From NCBI GenBank assembly GCA_003290165.1, contig QNQO01000544.1, positions 124,001-188,000 of the forward strand: DNA of 64,000 bases, given 5' to 3'. Positions 55,480-64,000 of this stretch are shown here, in pieces. The DNA is from Berberis thunbergii. Lineage: Eukaryota; Streptophyta; Magnoliopsida; Ranunculales; Berberidaceae. The position numbers and the translations under genes are program-made. The notes below the pieces were generated by a model. That model saw only the letters and a program-made list of their open reading frames with translations. It was not told the DNA's origin and ran no database searches. The stretch's first letter is position 1, and each line of letters opens with the position of its first letter.

Positions 55480-57060
55480 CATAGTTTTTCTTCAAGAACA
55501 CGAGGAAAATGATCAAATCAACTTCCATCAAGCCATGCAGGATTCTAACTCTCAAAGGTGGATAAATGCTATGAATGAGGAGTACAAGTCTATGCAAGAC
55601 AATCAAGTTTGGGATCTTGTCCCATTACCTAAAAATACAAAGCCCATTGGTTGTAAATGGATATTCAAAACCAAGAGGGATTCAAAAGGTAATGTAGAGA
55701 GATATAAGGCTCGTCTTGTAGCTAAAGGCTTCACTCAAAAGGAAGGCATCGACTATAAAGAGACTTTCTCTCCGATTTCAAAGAAAGTCTCATTTAGGAT
55801 AATGATGGCACTTGTTGCGCACTTTGACCTTGAGCTACATCAGATGGATGTTAAGACATCATTTCTCAATGGCGACATTGATGAAATGATGTCAACCAGA
55901 AAACTTTGTGTCAGGAGACCCGAAGAATATGGTTTGCAAACTAAAAAAATCCATTTATGGTCTCAAGCAAGCTCCCCGTCAATGGTACAAAAAATTTTAA
56001 TCAAGTAATTGTCTCATTTAGTTTCGAGCTAAATGCAGTTGATAATTGTGTGTATCATAAGTTCAGTGGAGTAAGCATATCTTCTTGGTTTTGTATGTTG
56101 ATAACATACTGTTTGCCACTAATAACAAAGACATGTTGCACGAAACTAAGAGATTTCTATCAAAGAAATTTTATATGAAATATCTTGGTGAAGCTTCATT
56201 TGTTTTAGGGATTCAGATACACCGAGATCGCTCTCGGGGTATTCTTGGATTATCGCAAAAGAGCTATATAGAAAATGTCCTTAAAAGATTTGGCAAGCAA
56301 AATTGTAAACCAAGAGATACCCCTATAGCTAAAGGAGACAAATTCAGTCTTAAACAATGCCCTAAAAATAAACTTGAAGTTAAAGAAATGCAAGAAATTC
56401 CCTATGCATCAGCTGTTGGGAGTCTAATGTAGGCTTTGGTTTGTACACGTCCAGATATAGCATTCATTGTTGGAATGCTAGGCAGATATTTAGATAACCT
56501 TGGAATGGATCCCAAACGGGTTATGAGATATTTACAGAGAACTAAGGATTACATGCTCACATATAATAAATCAGATCAGTTGGAGATCAAAGGGTATTCT
56601 GATTCTGATTTTGCTGGATGTCAAGATAGTAGGAAATCCACATCATGCTACATTTATCTGTTAGCTGGCGGAGCTATTTCTTGGAGGTTGGAGGAGTGCC
56701 AAACAGACTCTCATAGCTTCTTCCACTATGGAAGCAGAATATGTAGCATGTTTGAGGCATCCAACCATGGATTATGGGTGCGAAATTTTGTCACCGGGTT
56801 GCGCATCCTGAGGAATTTTGAATGACCACTAAAGTTATATTGTGACAACAACTCAGCAGTTCTATGTGCCAACAACAACAGGAGCTCATCTAGGTCAGAT
56901 CATATTGACATAAAGTTCCTGGTTGTCAAAGAGAGTACAGAATAAACAGATTTCCATAGAGCACATTGGGACAAACTTCATGATTGCGGATCCGCTTACT
57001 AAAGGATTATCACCCAAGGTCTTTCATGAACACACTGCTCATATGGGTGTTATATCATTT
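55480..57060 (+). pseudogene. Copia reverse transcriptase and RNase H, broken
   Basis: 55535-56008 starts at INAMNEEYKSMQDNQVWDL, then GCKWIFKTKRDSKGN, YKARLVAKGFTQKEGIDY and HQMDVKTSFLNGDI. Frames change near 55890 and 55990. The catalytic box at 56090 reads LYVDNILFATNN, with Asn in place of the second Asp of YVDD, which should abolish activity. Then come FVLGIQIHRDRSRG and ASAVGSLM, a TAG at 56430, and RNase H (CTRPDIAF, SDSDFAGCQDSRKSTS). The last RNase H part, to about 57060, is read in other frames. Confidence 0.86.
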
Positions 57061-57490
57061 GAGGATATTTTGGTTTAGTGGGAGTTTGTCTATTTGATTG
57101 CTCTATATTGATTTTTTGTACACATTTTGTGTATTTGAGTATTTTCTGCAGAAATAAAGTATTCATTTTATTCACAGTCTTGCTTATTGTGTTAAAGTTT
57201 GATATCAATAAAGTTTAAAGTATGACCAGTTGAAAATAGACATGTTTAGATCACGTTACATGTAATTTCCATCCTACGCATCCATGATTGATCTGTGTCA
57301 TTTGATTGTATGGGTATACGTGACTATTGATGGATTTAGTTGCGCTAAATGTGACGAAAGCTCCTTTAGTCCTATATCTGTATAGTCAATGGACGAGATT
57401 GTTTGAAAATACCTTCATATGTAATAGCAAATTCTGAGCTCATTAGGTTATACACACTTTAAGGTAACATATGTGGCCCAAGTGGAAGAT

Positions 57491-57903
57491 TATCGAAAAA
57501 ATCCATCATGTATTTAATGTATATTGTTATCTTAAAGTATAGCCCAATGAATTGTGATCTAATATGGTTAATTGGGCTAGGGTATTAAAATATCATGGGC
57601 TTAATGTATAGATACACTTAAGCAATTTCTAATTTGACGAGGGACCAAATTAGAAATTGATAAGAATAACTGATAAACCAATCAGTTATAAATACAGAGT
57701 TATGGTCCCCAGTTGAGCGTATGTTTTGTTTCTTCTGAAATTTCTTCTACAGAGAGATATACAGAAAACATACGAAGGCCAAGACTTATCCCTTCCTTGA
57801 AGTGCAATGGATCAAAGTACGCTTCCGTTTTATTATTGATTGTTTTCTTCTCATTGAATCAATATGGAACATATAGTTGTATATGTAGAATAAAGATCTA
57901 ACA
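57491..57903 (+). repeat. 3' LTR of the helicase copia element
   Basis: 413 bp, starting TATCGAAAAAATCC and ending AAGATCTAACA, directly followed by GGCAC and the helicase intron end. Confidence 0.93.
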
Positions 57904-57908
57904 GGCAC

Positions 57909-58009
57909 TGCATAAAATAAACATGACTCATTAAAAGGAGTTTCTCTATACCGAAAACAAATGGTGTTTCTCATAATAAAAAGTGTTAGGTGATCACCAA
58001 AACAAGTAC
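57909..58009 (-). other. Helicase intron remnant right of the copia element
   Basis: The intron between helicase exons 58367-58010 and 38303-38223. On the minus strand it runs from the donor GTACTTGTTTTGG to TTTATTTTATGCAG. The original acceptor is preserved here, followed by only the duplicated target bases before the LTR. Confidence 0.8.
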
Positions 58010-59050
58010 CTTTAACATATCTTTGAATTAACTGAGCTGGACATTATAGTCTGCATTGGAACTTGTTGGTACTGTGACCATGCGTTCCGGTTCACCATCC
58101 ATGTCAGATTCTATCAACCTCAAATGCTTAGTTGATGGATTGACCAGATTTTTCTTCTCATCAAGACCGATCACAACCGGGTTCTCTAAACTAATATTAG
58201 CTAAATGATTAACTTTTTCATCTAGAATAGCTGATAATAGCAAATTCTGCCTTTGGGATTTAGAACGCATCAGGACTGCATTTTTCTCATCAACAGATCC
58301 AATTTGCCTTGAACCCAAATGATCAAGTATCTCCTCTATTTCTTTGCCAAATCCCAGTTCTAAAATCCTGTGGAGATGCAAGGAAAGTTTCTTCATGAGA
58401 TGGACACAAGATATATCTTACAAGTTTCTTAGCATTGCCACATCATAACACCAGTTGGTGGAAAGTAGATATTAGATCATACCTATCAGCTTCATCAAAG
58501 ATTATCCATCGCAAGTTTGTGTATGTAAATGATGATGTATTCTTTAAGTGGTCTAAAAGACGCCCAGGTGTTGCAATGAGAATAGATATCCCTAGAAAGA
58601 AATCAATGTTAGGAAAGGATAACCAAATTACTAGAAGCAAACTGCTCGCCTACAATTTAAGCAATGCAGATGACCAACAAAAACTGAATTAAGAAACAGC
58701 ACATAAGAATGAACAAAGGTCTCAAACTATCCACGCTTTTGTGCACTTAACAAGACCAAGCTATCCCATGTTACCCAGGAAATACAATCAAATTCAAGGG
58801 GTTTCCATCAATCAAAGATTGTCTACATGCAAAATGATCAAAAATACACTTTGGCATATAGACCTATAATACACAATGCATGCTTAATACAATAATACCT
58901 TTTCGCAACCTGGCTTTCTCCTTGGACCTGTTCTCGCCACCCATTACATAACCAGGTAACCAGGTACTATCCAATGGAAACGATGCAGTAACTTTTGTAG
59001 GATTTCATAAACCTGCAAACATAACTCACGCGTTGGCACAAGCACCAACG

Positions 59051-59629
59051 CTAATTACCTTATTGTCAATATAATCCAATGAGATTAGAAACATTCAAAA
59101 GCTACATATACGGGTGGCACATTCATATAGTAAGATATATTCCATTATTGCCCGATCTCTAATCTCTATCAATAAGACCTCCTGACCTATGGTGCCTTTT
59201 TGAATCACGGAAAATTAAGGAAAAGCAATATCAGTGTGACTGTGCGAGTATAATTGATTCACAGGATAATAATAATAATAATTTCAATGAAAGGTTTAAC
59301 AACAACCCACACACACACCAAAAAAAACAAAACCAACTTTAATAAAAGAAAAAGCTATGTGAGTGAGAAGGTCACAGAGTAGCGTAGGAAGATGTTGCAC
59401 TTTCTACTAAAAATGGCACCATCAAATTGAATTAGTTGTGATCATCTTCCTACACCTATTTCTACACTCTCTTAAAGAATCCTTCTTCCATTGTGAGGCA
59501 TTTTTTACATTAATCAAGCGAAGGGCTCGCACACGTACAATAGGAAAACTAAACAACGTGCTAATGAAACAATTGAAAGAAATTGAAAACTAAGTTAGAA
59601 AAGAGGATATCCGATAAGATACCCCACGT
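59051..59629. other. No helicase exon or other gene recognised
   Basis: Expected to be intron or upstream sequence of the helicase. I looked for the exons with the Q motif and the Walker A motif on the minus strand and did not find them. It has a short ATA repeat (59267) and CACACA. Confidence 0.45.
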
Positions 59630-60770
59630 GGTGTACCCCTATGCCAAAGAGTTCCTTTAATGCCCATCACAAGCTGATGCACTTCAAGCTTCGTTCCCTA
59701 AAAAAACTCTTTGGTTTCGCTCCCACCAAATTGCTGCCATAATAGCTATTAGTACTGGTGAAGCGCAGTTACACCATTGTTGGTGACAAGTTGAAAATGA
59801 GTCAGTTGTGGGCAAATGATCCCCTCAATTAGCTACTAAAGCTTCCTAGATCTCTCTAGAGTATGGACACACCAAATTTAAGTGATCAATGGATTCCAGC
59901 TGTAATCACCCATGGGACAAGGATTGGTTATGAATCTTATGATTAGTTCTCTCTTGGCTAAGTTATAAATAATGAATTTACGACCTTGAGATATTGTCCA
60001 AACAAGAAATTAGCCTTAGGAGGGACTTGATTCATCTAAAAAACTCTAGCATTAAAACTCCACCCATTAGGAGCCTGTCGATCAGCAGTCGTAGAAAATA
60101 AGAGCCCAAAACATCTCTGAACCAAAAAGGGTTTTGGCTGGTTGTCCCAAACCCATTTGTCTCCTTAAGCTAATGAGTTTGAAGAATTCCCACCAATACA
60201 TCAATTCTTGGCAGTTCCTAATCGTCCCAGTTACTTCTCGGCTGCAAATTCCAAGTAGTCTCCTATTTACAGACATTCATTGGGGAGAAGAGATCGTGAA
60301 ATAAGATACAGATCCTTCTTTCTTCAAACAAACTCTCAAAATGTCATTAAATAAGTTGCAAGGGTTGTTCCGATGCTCACTTGTCCTCCAAAAAATAGTA
60401 TTGTGTCCACTACTAACCTTGAATGTTTGCTATGATTTTGTCGTTGAGATTCGTGCTTAACCTCCATACCGAGCATCCATATGTTGTATTCACTTGTTTT
60501 GTGTACTACCCACGTGAGTCAGTGCCATACTTTTCAGCAATCAGCTTTCTCCAAAGAGAATTTTCCCCAATGCCAAATCTCTAAATTCCCTTAGCCAAGA
60601 GTAGTTGATTGGAGCCTTCAACTCTATGAATGCCCAGACCGCCTTTGTTTTGGGGTTTACAGACCATGTTCAATTGTGAGGTTTTCTACTAAAGAAAAGT
60701 CATTGTTGTGAACTCTTTTGTAGATCACTTTATAGATTCAGATGATGGATCCTTTCATGGGGATGGTATT
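59630..60770 (-). mobile_element. LINE fragment C (end of ORF2), longest copy
   Basis: On the minus strand, from 60770 downward: KGGLGIHRVEGSNQLLLAKG (near 60650), SLWRKLIAEKYG, WWEFFKLISLRR and, near 59720, IMAAIWWERNQRVF, which is the typical last motif of plant L1-type ORF2. The zinc-binding region lies between. Frame breaks are present. It extends about 350 bp past the point where copy B ends on the low-coordinate side. Copies A, B and C share the central 500 bp. Confidence 0.82.
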
Positions 60771-60889
60771 CATTGGTAGCTAGCTTGATGAATGGGCTGG
60801 ACATATATGATGGCTAGATAGGGATTTCAAGCTTTTGGTTTCTCCTTGGGATAGTGAGTCCAATATATTCTGACCATAATTTGTGTGTT

Positions 60890-60945
60890 GGGGTGGGGGT
60901 GGGTGGAGGTGGAGGTGGGGGTGAGGGGTCTCAAATCCTGTTTTA
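60890..60945 (+). repeat. G-rich microsatellite
   Basis: GGGGTGGGGGTGGGTGGAGG, then TGGAGGTGGGGGTGAGGGG. Four or more G-runs are spaced closely enough to form a G-quadruplex in principle. Confidence 0.7.
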
Positions 60946-61091
60946 GTCACTGATTTTTCTTGGTGGTTTGCTTTTATGTTTTTATTAAAAAGAAATTCCT
61001 CTTGGGTTCATTCTATCTCTTTTTATTTGGCTAAAACTGAACGATTTTCACTTCATTTCCCTTCCTATTCATATTTCGAGAAACTGAATTT

Positions 61092-61275
61092 TTTTTTTAT
61101 CAGCAAAACAAACAGGCCAATATAAGGTCACAACAAAAAGGGGAGATACACAGAACAAAAATAAAGATCAAACACCACTACATCTTTCCCACATGAAAGG
61201 GTTGATCTTTAATTTTCTCCCAGATATTTCTCCAATGCCAAACAAGTGCCTTAATATCTTTTCTTATTAGGGTAG
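61092..61275 (-). mobile_element. LINE 3' tail with poly(A)
   Basis: On the minus strand the sequence ends TTGTGACCTTATATTGGCC, TGTTTGTTTTGCTGATAAAA plus further A bases, the common 3' end of plant L1-type elements. Before it is a word like HWRNIWEKIKDQPFHVGK. Only the tail is present. Confidence 0.65.
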
Positions 61276-61836
61276 CAAAATGAGTTGATGAATGCAGTAT
61301 CTATATATTTGGGCTACTATATACAGAGATTACATCCAATATAGTTGCGATTTATTGGGACTCTTTGCTTCTATATCATTTACAGTTTTGTTTATTTCTT
61401 GCAGACACTCTCACCTTACTTTATTTGTCACAGTTTTTTAACTTAACCTGGCACCATTTGTATGGCGCACATAAAAGTAATGTTTATAACTTCTTTGTCG
61501 ATTGTGTTCATTTCTGCTAACGTTTCTTTCAGAAGCTAAGTGATAATATGGTTAGAATTCTTCATACTTACCATATGGTAAATAAAATCATATGCACTTG
61601 GAAAGAACTGCGTTAAAGTAACTAACTTAATGTCAGTCTTGTACGTTTTTAAGGCTCACATCAGGAGATTTTCTTTTATCTACTTTGTCTGAACTCTGAA
61701 CCATGTTCTACATTCTGGTTTATGATAACATAAACTTCAAATAGTGTAAATTCCCTCAAAGTTTAGGTTATCCTTGAACCCATATTACCATCACCCATAA
61801 ATTCCTCAAATGGGCCATCGACCCCACTCTTGCATT

Positions 61837-62100
61837 GTTGACTAGTTTGTTGTGGGTTCATATTGGGCATGCCTGCACAACTCCACTTGGTCCCCTGCCT
61901 CTAACACACATAGACACACTCCTTAAGAAGATAACATGAGTTCAGATTATGCTAAATTTTCCCTCGGTTTCATTGTTGGATAGTTTGTTGTGGGCTCATA
62001 TTGGGCCTGCCTGTACAACTCCACTTGGTCCCCTACCTCTTAACACATTTAGACACACTCCTTAAGAAGATAACGTGAGTTCTGACAACGCTAAAACTTT
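61837..62100 (+). repeat. Tandem duplication, unit about 130 bp
   Basis: Two copies, starting about 61837 and 61973, share ATAGTTTGTTGTGGG (or CTAGTT), TCATATTGGGC, CAACTCCACTTGGTCCCCT, AGACACACTCCTTAAGAAG, GATAACxTGAGTTC and TTTCCCTCGGT or TTTCTCTCGGT. No coding. Confidence 0.8.
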
Positions 62101-64000
62101 CTCTCGGTCCGCATGAGCTATTGGAAGCGCTCTTCGGCATGCAAACATGGGATTGTAGAGATTTGATATAGAGGATGGGATATGGAAGAGAATCATGGTT
62201 GTCACATGGCAGTGGGGTAAACGGTTGGGAGATGTGTAATCATGGATATGGGGCACGAAACAGAATATCAGGAAGTAAATTTTGGTGTTTGAGAAGAGGG
62301 TATGTTGTGTGTGAGTTGTTTCCCTGGTTTTTATTTTATTTCAGGTCACAAATATCACCTCATCCACATCTCATCACTCAATTTGTGGATTGCGGATTGC
62401 CATTCGTAGAAATTCGGCAAGTTTGATAGCTATTACATGACTCACATCAAGGAACAACATAATAAACTAAGCCACTTCGGTTGTTGTAACTAATCCTCAA
62501 ATAACACGAAGTAGTTACTTTTGTTGCCTAACCGACTCCAAATAGAAAGTTTTCCCATCTACAAGAGTACAAATTCAAAATGCTAAGGCTCATTCAAAAA
62601 TAAGTGTGTGTGTGTGGGGGGGAAGATAAGTCTATCTAACTGACTCAAAGTAGACTAATTCACCTAGAACACAAGCATTAAATGTCGTTTTGCCTCACGT
62701 TAGGCACATACCATGTCTCTCTCTTGAATAGGATTGGACAACGACTGAAGGTCCATGTATCTAAGATTGACAGCATATTTTTGTTGGTTAGCTCATATTA
62801 CCTAAACTTGCTTTAATGATTTTATAGCAGCAGGCTTCAAAAAAATTTACCCCTTTCCTTCCACTAATCCTAAGTTTATTTGGGGAGTTCATGCTTGTCC
62901 AAGTGGTAGCTTAGCTTGTCTTTCTTTTTCTTTTTTGACTTCATTGTCCTCTCCTTTCTCCTTTTTGATTTGGTCTTCTTTCTCAGAGAATTGTGTCCCC
63001 TTTAGCCAGGCAGTTGGTTGGTGCAAATTAAGAACCTATTTACGGGAATTGCACTGAGCAGTTTTGTGGCGCTTCACTAGTCCCATATTATAACGTTCCG
63101 ACCCATTACACTGACACACACGTTTTCTTGTCTGACTAGACGAAAAGAAAGAGAATGTAGGTTTTTTGGAGAATGTTGATCGAACCGTTTTGTCATTTCC
63201 AACACTACTCATCACAGTCCTTGTTTGAGAACCGCATAACTTACAAAAACACAATTTAAATCCCCTCTTTTAGTATGAGTCCAGCCTGTTGGGAATTTCA
63301 CTTTTTGGGACATAAAATGCCCGCTCACAATGGTGACTTGCTAGCACTTTGTGACTGCCTAAGCTAGCCTCAAGGTTGATACAAAAAAAATGTATGCAGA
63401 TCATTATACCCTCTAACATGATAATTATAATCCATACAAGCAAAATAATTTTAAGCTTCTACAATCATATTAGAATGCAGATCATAATGCATAAGCATAG
63501 GTCACAAGTCATGTAACCAATACGTCCATCATAAGTTACAACTTGATTTTCGACATCCTTATCCATTATGCTTCTCGGCTTTTCCTTTCTTTCAGATTTT
63601 GGATTTTAGGGTAAGGCATAACCACACTGCCTTTACGTACATTTAAGTGGAGATTCTCAGTGTTTAAGACAAAAACATAGTAAGCATTAGGGGCATTTAA
63701 AACTTTTTTTCTCTTTGAAAAAAAAACACTTAGACATTAGTAGTGATTGAGATGATTGCTAGGCATGCTGTCAATAGCCAACCTTGCATGTGGCTAGATA
63801 GGGAGAATGTGAATATTAAGAGTTTAAGTGGTTTCATTTGAATGATTTCATAGTGAAGATTGGAGGAATTCTTTAGGGTGGGGGTTTTCATTTGTATTTT
63901 TGTAGGCTACCTCAAATTTATTTTCGGTGATGAAGTTGCTTTGATTTTAATTTAAAAAAAAATTAAATCTCCTTGGCCCAATTTTATCACAAATATAATT
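62101..64000. other. No gene recognised
   Basis: Open frames at 62175-62426 (+) and 63254-63036 (-) match nothing I know. The second is Cys/Ser/Lys-rich (MCFCKLCGSQTRTVMSSVG) and starts at a plausible Met, but nothing else supports it. The region holds a TG repeat near 62606 and A-rich runs. Confidence 0.4.

Larger units (their letters stand above)
38304..57903 (+). mobile_element. Ty1/copia retrotransposon, 19.6 kb including nested insertions
   Basis: LTRs at 38304-38731 and 57491-57903, with GGCAC on both outer sides (38299-38303 and 57904-57908). The primer site TGGTATCAGAGCC follows the 5' LTR and the purine run AAGTGGAAGA precedes the 3' LTR. Gag starts near 40134 and is split by a Helitron at 40669/53092. 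Protease, integrase, RT and RNase H follow to about 57060. A LINE piece sits at 54811-55405. Without the Helitron and LINE the element is about 6.6 kb. The LTRs differ by some 15-20 substitutions and several indels by eye, so it is older than the 18963 element. The catalytic box reads YVDN and stops are frequent; it is dead. Confidence 0.94.
36749..59050 (-). pseudogene. RH17: DEAD-box RNA helicase, RH17-like (DDX31/Dbp7 type), split by copia
   Basis: Exons on the minus strand: 59050-58899 ([23 protein letters not shown]), 58591-58483 ([25 protein letters not shown]), 58367-58010 (ILELGFGKEIEEIL, then SAI, PAQLIQRYVK), 38303-38223 (VPCGSRL, LIEKEASQK), 38147-37849 ([34 protein letters not shown]), 37511-37268 ([29 protein letters not shown]) and 37001-36749 ([36 protein letters not shown], Lys-rich tail). 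Splice sites fit throughout. The family acts in nucleolar ribosome assembly. The Q motif and Walker A exons were not found. Lesions: an 8-bp tandem duplication near 58956, one-base losses near 58048 and 37338, and motif III SAT changed to SAI. Confidence 0.9.

Noticed and set aside
62175..63254. Two short frames as possible genes
   Set aside because: No recognisable domain and no supporting splice or codon pattern. Left unassigned.
1..64000. An undescribed defence, biosynthetic or regulatory system
   Set aside because: No cluster of cooperating genes is present. The unusual content is explained by nested transposons and captured or broken plant genes.

Overview
The window is nuclear DNA of a flowering plant, most likely a eudicot. 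It is AT-rich and crowded with plant-type transposons: Ty3/gypsy of the Athila and Tat types, Ty1/copia, LINE, TRIM, hAT, CACTA-like and Helitron elements. It carries a plant U6 snRNA gene with the plant USE and TATA promoter pair, and recognisable remains of plant genes: an AP2/ERF factor, a phytocyanin, a chloroplast 20-kDa co-chaperonin, a DEAD-box helicase of the RH17 type and a phytoglobin. No bacterial-type operon, CRISPR array, rRNA or tRNA gene was seen.

Layout. 1-5.5 kb: a decayed minus-strand Athila-type pol and a plus-strand Tat-type integrase with a downstream antisense ORF. 5.5-7.5 kb: a LINE piece split by a 928-bp hAT-type insertion, then a 296-bp hAT MITE, both with exact 8-bp target duplications. 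7.9-8.4 kb: an unrecognised acidic ORF on the minus strand. 10.3-11.4 kb: a large palindromic element. 11.65-12.3 kb: a TRIM array with three LTR copies and repeated initiator-tRNA primer sites. 12.8-13.3 kb: a GGTTCGG-rich hAT-type element. 14.0-18.0 kb: satellite-like repeats split by a 3.2-kb TG...CA element. 18.96-23.77 kb: a young, nearly complete copia element (minus strand) with two 225-bp LTRs and no recognisable gag. 24.3-25.4 kb: a phytocyanin gene interrupted by a TRIM solo LTR. 26.1 kb: the last exon of CPN20. 26.3-30.3 kb: a broken copia element and a LINE 5' part. 31.9-34.6 kb: an ERF gene split by a CACTA-like insertion. 35.48 kb: U6 snRNA.

36.7-59.05 kb: an RH17-like helicase gene (minus strand) is split by a 19.6-kb copia insertion. 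That copia element is itself split by a 12.4-kb Helitron and carries a LINE fragment. The Helitron holds a four-exon phytoglobin fragment and part of a HAD-type nucleotidase gene. The rest, to 64 kb, is LINE remains, a tandem duplication and sequence in which I see no gene.

Nearly every host-like gene here is interrupted or frameshifted, so only U6 looks functional as written. Four of the insertions can be tested at the base level, because removing the element and one target-site copy rejoins a sensible host sequence: phytocyanin, copia gag, the LINE, and the helicase exon. The helicase case stands out because the target duplication also rebuilds an AG at the exon boundary. Single-base frameshifts in several host-like genes may mark true pseudogenes or uncorrected assembly indels; the sequence alone cannot decide.
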